This document shows positions 5,559-11,942 of a stretch of DNA of 26,968 bases, piece after piece (position 1 is the stretch's first letter; each line of letters opens with the position of its first letter). Origin of the DNA: a virus; the IMG/VR virus record IMGVR_UViG_3300048837_000891, positions 1-26,968 of that record; one strand, written 5' to 3'. The notes beneath the pieces were generated by a model. The model made no database searches. It saw only the letters and a program-made list of their open reading frames with translations, and had not been told where the DNA came from. Both the position numbers and the translations under genes were made by a program.

Positions 5559-5587
5559 ATAGTAAACACTTCTGTTGTGTTTATCAA
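5559..5587 (-). promoter_or_regulatory. hicA: Promoter and likely operator of the first hicAB pair
   Basis: On the minus strand, TTGATA (5582-5587) and TACTAT (5559-5564) are separated by exactly 17 bp. The spacer and adjoining bases contain the inverted repeat AAACAC..GTGTTT (5564-5582) with a 7-bp centre. This is a well-placed binding site for the HicB helix-turn-helix, giving autoregulation. The -10 is only 7 bp from the hicA start codon, so the leader would be very short. Confidence 0.6.
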
Positions 5588-5637
5588 GAAAAACGCAACA
5601 CTGATGTTTTTTTGACTTCTCTCCAGGAGAGGCAGCA

Positions 5638-5802
5638 ATGAACGACGATTATGATGACAGGATAAATGATTACAACGAAAACACTTGTCTGGTCTGCGGT
5701 GACGACTATGGCGATATCGCTGACGAAGTGCTTGTCTGCGGGGCCTGCGAAGATTGCCGAGCAACGTATAGCGCCGAAGAAATACTGGATAAAATTTTTT
5801 GA
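5638..5802 (+). CDS. Small acidic zinc-ribbon-like protein (54 aa)
   Basis: The ATG at 5638 follows CAGGAGAGG, a good ribosome-binding site. The very acidic start (MNDDYDDRINDYNEN) is followed by CLVCG (C17, C20) and CGACEDC (C34, C37, C40). Two CxxC knuckles 14 residues apart suggest one bound zinc ion. It lies divergent from hicA and before the DUF4224 gene. Probable nucleic-acid or protein interaction module; exact role unknown. Confidence 0.65.
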   Translation: MNDDYDDRINDYNENTCLVCGDDYGDIADEVLVCGACEDCRATYSAEEILDKIF

Positions 5803-5830
5803 CGTTTTGATTCGAAAATGAGGTAAACAT

Positions 5831-6061
5831 ATGTCAGCATTATTTTTAACCAAAGAAGAATTACAAGAGCTGACCGGGTACACACTGCTGTCAAAGCAAG
5901 CTGCGTGGCTGAAAAGCCACCGCTACATATTCGAGCTGGACAAGCGCTGCGCCCCTAAGGTGTTACGCTCGCACCTGATTGAGAAAATGACAAAATCAAC
6001 GGCACAAGTGACGGCGGCACCCAACTTCGAGGCGTTAAAACGTGGCAAAAAAACCGCCTAG
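5831..6061 (+). CDS. DUF4224 family protein (likely excision/integration accessory factor)
   Basis: A 76-residue protein with the DUF4224 pattern: LTKEELQELTGYTLLSKQAAWLKSH at residues 6-30, followed by a short basic wing. It starts behind TGAGGTAAAC at 5831 and overlaps the integrase start by 20 bp. DUF4224 genes are usually found directly upstream of phage tyrosine integrases, so a role as a small DNA-binding directionality factor is likely, though inferred from position. Confidence 0.8.
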   Translation: MSALFLTKEELQELTGYTLLSKQAAWLKSHRYIFELDKRCAPKVLRSHLIEKMTKSTAQVTAAPNFEALKRGKKTA

Positions 6062-7127
6062 ATTTGTCAAAAAGCGAAACACCTATTTTCACGTAGGCTA
6101 TAAGCGCGTCATTATCACCCTGCCCGGCGGACAGTCTAAGGTGATCATCAAACGCCCCTATACTTCGCTTGGCAATGACTTGCAGAAAGCCATCTTGAAG
6201 TGGGCGGAAGTCGAGGTCGATCTGACTGTTGAAGCCGACACATTTAACGCTTTGGCTGCGAAGTACAAGCAGGAAGTGCTAACGCAAAAGCGGCCGAACA
6301 CACAAGACATGCAAGGCCGCTTTATGAAAAAGCTTTGCGCCGTCTTCGGGCACATGCAGCTTAACGAAATCAAGCCGCCCCACATTGCTGAATATCTCGA
6401 TACCAGTGAATTCAAAATTACAGCAAACCGTGAAATACAACTGATGAGCGCGATGTATACAAAGGCCATTCGCTGGGGATGGTGCGAAACCAACCCAACA
6501 CAGAGCATCAAGAGAAACGAAGAGAAGCAACGAACCCGCTATATCACCGATGAAGAATTCATGATTTTACGGGCGGGAGCCGACGAAGAGCTGCTTTGCA
6601 TCATTGATATTGCTTACAGCACTGGATTGCGCATCAGCGATATTCGAAACATCCGAAGAAAGCGGCCAGACAAGGAAATCATGGAGTCCCGTGTAAAAAA
6701 GCAAGATATAGAATTCTCCTATCTTGATGGCGATTTGCTCTACTCCGAACACATCAAAACAGGAGCCAGGCAATACTTTTACCTGACCGGCTTCTTGCTG
6801 GATGCCGTAAACCGCGCCAAGGCAATGGAAAGAAAGGTATCTTCACCCTTTCTTTTCTGCACTCGCCAAGGAAAGCCTCACAGCAAATCAGGATTTGATT
6901 CCAAGTGGAAGCGATTCAGAGAGAAAGTAGGCTTGCTCGACATTCACTTTCATGACATCCGAGCCAAGGCCGGAACAGATGCAAAAATGATGGGCAAGAA
7001 TCACCAGGCACTACTCGGGCATACCGATATTTCACAGTCTGAAAAATACGTTAAAGCACGCATGATTGAGGAAATCGAACCGCTGGATTTTAATGATAAA
7101 TTGATGCTAAAAAGCGGTCGCGAATGA
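6042..7127 (+). CDS. int: Tyrosine-type site-specific integrase
   Basis: A 361-residue tyrosine recombinase: an N-terminal basic arm-binding region, a SAM-like core-binding domain (about 65-160) and a catalytic domain. Visible active-site residues are R197 (TGLRISD), K239 (HIKTGARQ), H304 and R307 (HFHDIR), H327 (LLGHTD) and the nucleophile Y336 (SEKYVKAR). The start is GTG at 6042 with GAGG nine bases upstream, inside the DUF4224 gene. A tRNA-Pro 3' fragment with flanking arm-type repeats lies about 170 bp downstream and is the expected recombination target. Confidence 0.95.
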   Translation: MAKKPPRFVKKRNTYFHVGYKRVIITLPGGQSKVIIKRPYTSLGNDLQKAILKWAEVEVDLTVEADTFNALAAKYKQEVLTQKRPNTQDMQGRFMKKLCAVFGHMQLNEIKPPHIAEYLDTSEFKITANREIQLMSAMYTKAIRWGWCETNPTQSIKRNEEKQRTRYITDEEFMILRAGADEELLCIIDIAYSTGLRISDIRNIRRKRPDKEIMESRVKKQDIEFSYLDGDLLYSEHIKTGARQYFYLTGFLLDAVNRAKAMERKVSSPFLFCTRQGKPHSKSGFDSKWKRFREKVGLLDIHFHDIRAKAGTDAKMMGKNHQALLGHTDISQSEKYVKARMIEEIEPLDFNDKLMLKSGRE

Positions 7128-7209
7128 AGAAATCCAGTCTGCAAATTGACGGTGATTTACTGGCCAGATACTGAGCTGGAGCGAAGGGGGCATAAAAAAA
7201 CAATATATT

Positions 7210-7470
7210 TTGTAGAACGGGGCGCTTGTAGTGTAGAACCTTGAAAGCCGACTTAATTTTAAGTCATTGCAAAGCATTGAAATATATAACATAAATTGGT
7301 CGGGACGGCAGGATTTGAACCTGCGACCACATGCACCCCATGCATACCACCAAAGAATTATAACTCATTGTATACAATAAACATTTATTGGTCGGCGCTC
7401 TACAATGGCTATTTTTCACTCTCTTTATTTATCAACAAGTTATAGACATCTATTTTTGATTTGTAGAACG
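7210..7470. other. attP: Phage attachment site, attP layout
   Basis: The tRNA-Pro core (7297-7345) is flanked by repeated 10-bp sites: TTGTAGAACG at 7210-7219, GTGTAGAACC at 7231-7240, TTGTAGAGCG on the minus strand at 7396-7405 and TTGTAGAACG again at 7461-7470. These look like integrase arm-type sites in P and P' arms. Sites on both sides of a core that lacks the tRNA 5' half indicate an unrecombined phage site. ATTGGTCGG, the CCA end of the core, recurs at 7387-7395. The rest of 7128-7597 shows no convincing gene; a short open stretch without a start codon at about 7467-7646 may be a remnant. Confidence 0.7.
7297..7345 (-). tRNA. 3' fragment of tRNA-Pro(GGG), attachment core (not a functional tRNA)
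   Basis: Read on the minus strand, the fragment covers the anticodon loop ATGGGGT with anticodon GGG and the anticodon stem 3' side GCATG. It then has a five-base variable loop, the T stem-loop GCAGG-TTCAAAT-CCTGC, the acceptor 3' strand CGTCCCG, the discriminator A and an encoded CCA. The D-arm and acceptor 5' strand are absent to the right. Phages that integrate in tRNA genes carry exactly such a 3' copy so that the gene is restored on insertion. Confidence 0.85.
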
Positions 7471-7597
7471 ATTTAGTAAGCACCGCGAAAGGCATTGCCG
7501 CAGGATTCAATAATCTGTTCGTTGTTTATGGTTCAATCTCCGATCAGTTAAAAACCAAGCTCGATTCTAAATGCTTTGGCCTTAAGTTCAGCATGGG

Positions 7598-7897
7598 TCA
7601 TGGTTGGGGGGACGCCGTGATATGCAGTTCAAGGCCAAGCGCATGAGTTACCTTGAGAACACTGGCAAAGCTCGGGTTGCCCTGCGGGGAAAGCGCCTTG
7701 TACAAGCCTTCTCTGGTCATGCCTGCCGCCTTCGCCAGTTGCGTCATGTTGCGGGCTCGGGCGATATCGGACAGTGCCGCACGGATGAGACTGCCGTCAC
7801 CGGAATCCGCTTCGGCGCAGGCATCCAGATACATGGCTTCTTCTTCGCGGGTTCCGAGGTAATCGGCGGCATCCCATCGGGTGAATTGTTCGGTCAT
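7598..7897 (-). CDS. HigA-like antitoxin (addiction-module antidote)
   Basis: A 99-residue protein ending in a helix-turn-helix of the Xre type (MTQLAKAAGMTREGLYKAL at about residues 51-69, then GNPSFASVLKVTHALGLEL). The N-terminal part (LGTREEEAMYLDACAEADSG) matches the small addiction-module antidote family paired with RelE-like killer proteins. It starts 3 bp after the toxin stop, the toxin-first order typical of HigBA-like modules. It neutralises the toxin and probably represses the operon. It lies just beyond the attP site. Confidence 0.88.
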   Translation of the reverse strand: MTEQFTRWDAADYLGTREEEAMYLDACAEADSGDGSLIRAALSDIARARNMTQLAKAAGMTREGLYKALSPQGNPSFASVLKVTHALGLELHITASPQP

Positions 7898-7900
7898 AGT

Positions 7901-8197
7901 TCAGGTACTCCACTCTTTGGCCAGTATTTGGGCGCGTTTAATGTCTTGTTGCTGGCTGGATTTGTCACCGCCGCACAGCATCACGATCAAGGACTTGCCT
8001 TCCTGGATGAAATAGAGCCGGTAGCCGGGGCCGTAAAAAATCCGCATTTCGGAAACGCCCTCCCCAACCGGTTCGACATCGCCCAGATTGCCCAGCGAAG
8101 CTTTTTTCAGCCGGGCATTGATCCGGCTCACGGCCATTCTGTCGCGCAGGTTGCCAAGCCAGTGTTTAAACGTGTCGCTTGCGATGATTTCATACAT
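7901..8197 (-). CDS. RelE/HigB-type toxin (addiction-module killer protein)
   Basis: Starting at the ATG at 8197, the product is 98 residues (MYEIIASDTFKHWLGNLRD...). It has the RelE/ParE fold pattern: helix with RMAVSRINARLKKA, then strands VSEMRIFYGPGYRLYFIQ and LIVMLCGGDKSSQQQDIKRA. The C-terminal GGDKSSQ..DI motif is typical of this killer-protein subfamily, which cuts mRNA on the ribosome. A longer in-frame extension up to 8416 runs into the non-coding leader and was not used. A plausible -10 (TACAAT) lies about 10 bp upstream of the start. Confidence 0.88.
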   Translation of the reverse strand: MYEIIASDTFKHWLGNLRDRMAVSRINARLKKASLGNLGDVEPVGEGVSEMRIFYGPGYRLYFIQEGKSLIVMLCGGDKSSQQQDIKRAQILAKEWST

Positions 8198-8290
8198 GCC
8201 GTAATTGTAAACTGTGGTACACACATTAGCAAACCGCGAAGTTTGACAAACTCCCCCCCACCGCGTTAGGCTGTCCGAACTGAAACTAAA

Positions 8291-8374
8291 TGCGGACAAC
8301 CGCACCCGACAGCCTCGCGGTTTTTTTGTGCCTGAAAAAGGCAATCCAGCCAGTTTATGGTCGGGTCGAGAGGC
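8291..8374 (+). ncRNA. C4-like antisense RNA / structured leader of the antirepressor gene
   Basis: Two small perfect hairpins (TGCGG-ACAA-CCGCA at 8291-8304; TGCCT-GAAAA-AGGCA at 8329-8343) flank CCCGACAGCCTC and a T7 tract. Downstream, GTCGGG (8360-8365) complements CCCGAC (8305-8310), and GAGGC (8370-8374) complements GCCTC (8312-8316). The order of the segments prevents both pairings in one simple hairpin. TCGGGTC (8361-8367) also complements GACCCGA (8432-8438), closer to the antirepressor start. C4 RNA of phages P1/P7 works this way upstream of an antirepressor. I recognise the layout, not a verified family match. Confidence 0.45.
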
Positions 8375-8439
8375 GTAATACAATACCGCATGTCGGAAAT
8401 ATGCCCGGAGCTTCATTTAGGCTTCAGTTGAGACCCGAT

Positions 8440-8453
8440 TTATCCCCGGATAA
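8440..8453 (+). promoter_or_regulatory. Palindromic hairpin ahead of the antirepressor start
   Basis: TTATCC-CC-GGATAA is a perfect inverted repeat 33 bp before the antirepressor start codon, immediately after the GACCCGA segment that can pair with the leader RNA. It could be an operator or part of the leader fold. The 8198-8486 interval holds only these elements and the likely promoter of the toxin operon. Confidence 0.4.
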
Positions 8454-8486
8454 GTCGCTACATACTAAAACTAAATGGAAAATATC

Positions 8487-9488
8487 ATGTCAAACGTAAT
8501 CCCGTTCAAATTCAAAACCACCGAAGTAAGAACTCTCGAAATCAATGATCTGATCTGGTTCGTTGCAAGCGATGTTGCCAAAGCGCTGGAATATTCGGCA
8601 GCCAAAGACATGACCCGCATGCTGGATGAAGATGAAAGGGGTGGGCATATTGTGCCCACCCCCTCCGGTGATCAGGAAATGACCATCATCAACGAATCCG
8701 GCTTGTACCATGCCATCCTGAAAAGCCGCAAGCCCGAAGCGCAACCTTTCCGCAAGTGGATCACTACCGAGGTGTTACCGGCCATTCGCAAAACCGGCCG
8801 GTATGATGCGACTGCCGAACCCAAAGCCGAACCCAAACCCAAAACCAAACCCAAGGCACTGCCCAACGGCCTGACTGTTGACCAGCAAGACGCTATCAAA
8901 TCGCTGGTTAAGTCCCGAGTGTCATCGCTGCCGCAAGACAAGCAAGCGAAGGCGGCGATTACCTGCTGGTCGGCATTGAAATCAAAGTTCGGCAAATCCT
9001 ATAAAGAGATTGAGCCGGAACAGTTCACCGATGCGGTTAGCCTGATCGCACGGGTGGTGCTCGAAGGCGATTACATTCCCGCTGGCGAGACCCCGGCGCA
9101 ACCCAAGCCAGCGGTACAGACCGTCACGGCTACCCAGGTGCAGCAAATCCGTGAGCGTTTGCGTTTTGCCTTCGCCGGGTGGGTGTTCTCGCGGGATGAA
9201 TCGCAAAAGTTGTTGAATCGCATCCGGGCAGAAAACAACATCGAGCAGATTGAGGATTTGCCCGCCGACCGACTGCTGCCGGTGTTGGAGCTGATCGAAG
9301 TGGCCAAAAAAACCAATCTACAGTTTAATGGGTTGATGGTCGATTTGAAAAACTGGTACCTGAAAGAGTACATTGGTGCCGGTGCGCCCTGGACACCGTC
9401 CTTAAAGCGTAAGCTGCGTGAGCGTTTCGGCGAGGAGTTGCCAGAGCGCCCCAACTGGCGCGAAATCGAATCGCGACTGAGTGCCTAA
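8487..9488 (+). CDS. BRO-family phage antirepressor
   Basis: A 333-residue protein (ATG at 8487 after GGAAA; an ATG 12 bp earlier is less well placed). Residues 1-104 are a BRO-N domain: LIWFVASDVAKALEY, TRMLDEDERGG, INESGLYHAILKSRK and FRKWITTEVLPAIRKTGRY. A Pro/Lys/Glu-rich linker (AEPKAEPKPKTKPK) leads to helical domains resembling ORF6C-like antirepressor C-termini. Such proteins bind DNA or the phage repressor to trigger lytic growth. The C4-like leader fits control by an antisense RNA. The cognate repressor is not visible in the window. Confidence 0.88.
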   Translation: MSNVIPFKFKTTEVRTLEINDLIWFVASDVAKALEYSAAKDMTRMLDEDERGGHIVPTPSGDQEMTIINESGLYHAILKSRKPEAQPFRKWITTEVLPAIRKTGRYDATAEPKAEPKPKTKPKALPNGLTVDQQDAIKSLVKSRVSSLPQDKQAKAAITCWSALKSKFGKSYKEIEPEQFTDAVSLIARVVLEGDYIPAGETPAQPKPAVQTVTATQVQQIRERLRFAFAGWVFSRDESQKLLNRIRAENNIEQIEDLPADRLLPVLELIEVAKKTNLQFNGLMVDLKNWYLKEYIGAGAPWTPSLKRKLRERFGEELPERPNWREIESRLSA

Positions 9489-9528
9489 GAAGGTAGTATG
9501 CGCAAAACAAATTCTGGAGGATAAGATT

Positions 9529-10488
9529 GTGTCAAATTTATCATGCGTTGAAATTTGCGCAGGAGCTGGCGGTCAGGCGCTGGGGCTTGAAAATGCCGGT
9601 TTCGATGCCCATGCACTGGTTGAAATTGATGACCGTTGTTGTGAGACTTTGCGATTCAACCGCCCAAACTGGAATGTCATTGAAGGTGATGTTAAAAACT
9701 TCAGTGGTAAGCCATACAAGGGCGTAGATTTGCTGGCCGGTGGTGTGCCTTGCCCTCCGTTTTCGAAAGCTGGCAAGCAGCTGGGTAAGGATGACGAAAG
9801 AGACCTTTTCCCGGAAGCATTGCGACTTGTAGACGAAATCCGTCCCAAAGCGGTAATGCTGGAAAATGTGCGAGGTTTTCTTGATGCAGTGTTTGAGGAC
9901 TATCGTCTAAAGCTTAAGCGTGAGCTTCAACTAATGGGTTATGTTGTGGACTGGCGTTTACTTAATGCTTCAGATTTCGGTGTTTCACAGTTACGCCCCC
10001 GCGTGGTGATCATAGCTATAAAGAAAGACCTTGCCGGAAACTTCCAGTGGTGTACACCTCTTGACCATAATCCCCCAACGGTGGGTGAGCTATTGCTGGA
10101 CAAGATGAAAGAAAATGGTTGGCGCGGTGCAAACAAATGGGCAAAGCAGGCTGATGATATTGCACCTACAATTGTCGGTGGTTCGAAAAAGCACGGCGGC
10201 CCCGACTTAGGGCCGACACGAGCTAAAAACGCTTGGGCGTCACTTGGTGTAAACGGAATGACAATTGCGGAAGAAGCCCCCGAACGTGATTTTGTGGGTA
10301 TGCCTCGCCTTACTGTTGACATGGTTGCTCGTATCCAGGGCTTCCCGGATGACTGGAAATTTTTAGGTCGAAAGACTCCGGCATATAGACAAGTTGGCAA
10401 TGCCTTTCCTCCACCAGTAGCGGAAGCGGTAGCAAAACAAATTCAAAGCTGCTTAACAGCTAAAAAGATTTATTCAGTTGCAGTCTAG
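9529..10488 (+). CDS. DNA (cytosine-5) methyltransferase, type II R-M
   Basis: A 319-residue m5C methyltransferase. Motif I is VEICAGAGGQALGLE, motif IV GGVPCPPFSKAG with the catalytic Cys75, motif VI LENVRGF (residues 111-117), motif VIII QLRPR (154-158), and motifs IX/X RIQGFPDDW and QVGNAFPPPVAEAV. The target-recognition region between VIII and IX is short, about 100 residues, so one recognition sequence is expected; it cannot be read from the sequence. The GTG start at 9529 has GGAGG eight bases upstream; an earlier GTG (9481) overlaps the antirepressor. It is paired with the HNH nuclease 12 bp downstream. Confidence 0.95.
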   Translation: MSNLSCVEICAGAGGQALGLENAGFDAHALVEIDDRCCETLRFNRPNWNVIEGDVKNFSGKPYKGVDLLAGGVPCPPFSKAGKQLGKDDERDLFPEALRLVDEIRPKAVMLENVRGFLDAVFEDYRLKLKRELQLMGYVVDWRLLNASDFGVSQLRPRVVIIAIKKDLAGNFQWCTPLDHNPPTVGELLLDKMKENGWRGANKWAKQADDIAPTIVGGSKKHGGPDLGPTRAKNAWASLGVNGMTIAEEAPERDFVGMPRLTVDMVARIQGFPDDWKFLGRKTPAYRQVGNAFPPPVAEAVAKQIQSCLTAKKIYSVAV

Positions 10489-10500
10489 GGATAACAATAA

Positions 10501-11094
10501 ATGGGGAAAAAACCGGGGGCACGGGCAAGACTAAGAGAGCATTTTTTAGCTAATATTGGACGAGTTATGTTTTCCGATGAGCTAAGGGAAGTGTCAGGCG
10601 GCATTAGCGAGTGGGCGCGTAGAGTGCGAGAATTACGCACTGAGGAAGGATATCAAATTCTCACACACAATGACCGAAGCGAACTAAAGCCCGGTCAATA
10701 CCTGTTAGAAAACTCGAAACCAGAACCAGCCTTTGAACGTGGAATTTCGAAAGAAACACGCGCTTATGTTCTTGATCGAAACGGCTTTACTTGCCAAATG
10801 TGTGGAGCTGTGGCTGGCGAGTCACATCCTTATGACCCAACAAGAAAAACACGTTTACACATTGGTCATATAGTCGATAAATCGCAAGGCGGCGACGATG
10901 ATCCAAGTAACTTACGGGCGCTTTGTTCAGTCTGCAACGAGGGAGCATCAAATTTAACTCTTGAGCGTCCTTCTGTTCAAAAGTTAATGATCCAGGTTAG
11001 ACGTGCAAAAGGTGGTGATCAAATTGAACTACTTAAGTGGCTAATCGGAAAATATCCAAAACAAGCAAAAGCGATTATTGATCCTGTTTTATAA
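10501..11094 (+). CDS. HNH restriction endonuclease, partner of the m5C methyltransferase
   Basis: The 197-residue protein has an N-terminal winged-helix-like part (LREHFLANIGRVMFSDELRE..SEWARRVRELR) for DNA contact. A C-terminal HNH nuclease follows: C98/C101 and C142/C145 form the structural zinc site and HIGH (H120, H123) the catalytic motif, with NLRALCSVCN completing the fold. The ATG at 10501 follows AGGGATAA. Its position directly after the methyltransferase indicates a type II restriction-modification pair. The coding sequence looks more A/T-rich than the neighbouring phage genes, suggesting recent acquisition. It probably protects the lysogen against other phages. Confidence 0.88.
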   Translation: MGKKPGARARLREHFLANIGRVMFSDELREVSGGISEWARRVRELRTEEGYQILTHNDRSELKPGQYLLENSKPEPAFERGISKETRAYVLDRNGFTCQMCGAVAGESHPYDPTRKTRLHIGHIVDKSQGGDDDPSNLRALCSVCNEGASNLTLERPSVQKLMIQVRRAKGGDQIELLKWLIGKYPKQAKAIIDPVL

Positions 11095-11156
11095 CAATAG
11101 TTCATGGCGTGGTTTGCTTTTACAAATGCCGGTTTGCCGGTTACGAGGTGATTTTT

Positions 11157-11645
11157 ATGTTCAGGTTCTTGTTGTGTTTTGCCATGGCGGTCGCGGCGGC
11201 TCTGCCTGCTTTTTCGTCTGCGGAAGTTTTTAAATGCACCCTGAACGGGTCGCTGGTTTTTTCGGATAAGCCGTGCGGGGACAATGCGGTTGTTGTTGAA
11301 ATGAAAAAGACCGCGCCACCAGCGTCATCGCCGGTCGTTACTCAGGATATGTCTGCCTTGACGAACCTGACCCACGAACTGGCGCTCAAGCGCCGGAAGG
11401 CTGAGCTGAACAAGGAAATTGACAATATCATGACTGAAATCGCCGCGACGACGCGGCTTATGGATCTTGAGCTTCAGTTGCTTCGCGAGAAAAAGCAGTA
11501 TGCGAATAACAATCTGGCCGGGGCGGCCTGGGAGCAGTCGATCTCTCAGGAGATGACGGCCATTACGGAAAGGTACAAAATCAAGGTGACGTCGCTGGAA
11601 AATCGGCTCGCACAGGCGCGAACTGAACGCGCCGCGCTGAATTAA
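11157..11645 (+). CDS. Secreted DUF4124 domain protein
   Basis: The ATG at 11157 follows CGAGGTG. A signal peptide (MFRFLLCFAMAVAAALPAFSSA) precedes the DUF4124 motif VFKCTLNGSLVFSDKPCGDNAVVVE, which contains the two conserved Cys. The C-terminal half is a coiled-coil-like helix (ALKRRKAELNKEIDNIM through LENRLAQARTERAALN). The 162-residue product should be periplasmic. DUF4124 proteins are common in gammaproteobacterial chromosomes; here the gene sits in the phage cargo region, so it may be a host-derived lysogenic-conversion gene. Function unknown. Confidence 0.82.
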   Translation: MFRFLLCFAMAVAAALPAFSSAEVFKCTLNGSLVFSDKPCGDNAVVVEMKKTAPPASSPVVTQDMSALTNLTHELALKRRKAELNKEIDNIMTEIAATTRLMDLELQLLREKKQYANNNLAGAAWEQSISQEMTAITERYKIKVTSLENRLAQARTERAALN

Positions 11646-11655
11646 CCAGCTGTCT

Positions 11656-11675
11656 TCAAACAGTCAGGTCTGAAT
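11656..11675. repeat. 20-bp repeat, fossil copy of the tail gene 3' end
   Basis: TCAAACAGTCAGGTCTGAAT matches 12355-12374 at 19 of 20 positions. In the second copy this is the stop codon and last codons (S-D-L-T-V-stop) of the minus-strand 77-aa tail gene. In this copy the single change (CTG for CTT) is synonymous in that frame. The two copies bracket the second hicAB module. Confidence 0.75.
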
Positions 11676-11676
11676 G

Positions 11677-11704
11677 TTGACACAAATTGCAGCGGAGTTA
11701 TAAT
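11677..11704 (+). promoter_or_regulatory. hicA: Near-consensus promoter of the second hicAB pair
   Basis: TTGACA (11677-11682) and TATAAT (11699-11704), both perfect consensus hexamers, are 16 bp apart. Transcription would start near 11711, about 25 bp before the hicA GTG. It begins one base after the fossil 20-bp repeat, so the cassette carries its own promoter. Confidence 0.8.
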
Positions 11705-11735
11705 AACCCCACGAGAACAGGGCGGAGACTGGGGG

Positions 11736-11915
11736 GTGAAGAGCAAAGACTTGATCAAAATGCTGGAAGCAGATGGCTGGAAGACCGTGAGAATAAAAGG
11801 CAGTCACAACCATCTACAACATCCAGCAAAGAAAGGCACGATCACAGTACCACACCCGAAGTCACACCTTGGAATCGGACTGGTGAACAAAATCAAAAAA
11901 TCTGCCGGCATCTGA
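11736..11915 (+). CDS. hicA: HicA-type mRNA interferase toxin (second copy)
   Basis: A 59-residue HicA starting at GTG (11736), with GGAG nine bases upstream and a consensus promoter before it. The product begins with KSKDLIKMLEADGWKTVR and has KGSHNHLQHP, where His24 is the expected catalytic residue. It ends with PHPKSHLGIGLVNKIKKSAG, a typical HicA C-terminus. It is followed after 27 bp by hicB. The sequence differs strongly from the hicA at 5372-5551, so the two modules were probably acquired separately. Confidence 0.92.
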   Translation: MKSKDLIKMLEADGWKTVRIKGSHNHLQHPAKKGTITVPHPKSHLGIGLVNKIKKSAGI

Positions 11916-11942
11916 TGTCGGCATCATCTTGAGGTTAGCACT

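Noticed and set aside
4913-5641. A 242-codon open frame on the + strand across the first hicAB pair
   Set aside because: It is the antisense shadow of hicB and hicA, which have clear family motifs, ribosome-binding site and promoter on the minus strand.
7128-7300. Intrinsic terminator directly after the integrase
   Set aside because: CTGGCC and GAGCTGG near 7160 do not form a stable stem followed by a T-run; the A-rich tract at 7194 is not preceded by a good hairpin on the + strand.
7297-7345. A complete tRNA-Pro gene
   Set aside because: Only the 3' part from the anticodon stem to CCA is present; no D-arm or 5' acceptor strand lies to the right, so it is an attachment core.
7467-7646. Open stretch without start codon to the right of attP (contains GFNNLFVVYGSISDQL)
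   Set aside because: Protein-like in places, but it has no start codon, begins at an arm-type site and runs into the antitoxin gene; at most a gene remnant that I cannot identify.
7604-8269. A 221-codon + strand frame over the toxin-antitoxin pair
   Set aside because: The minus-strand frames match RelE/HigB-type and antidote proteins; the + strand product has no coherent domain pattern.
8290-8499. A 69-codon + strand frame through the leader of the antirepressor
   Set aside because: It runs across hairpins, a T7 tract and complementary segments and into the antirepressor start without a ribosome-binding site; better explained as structured RNA.
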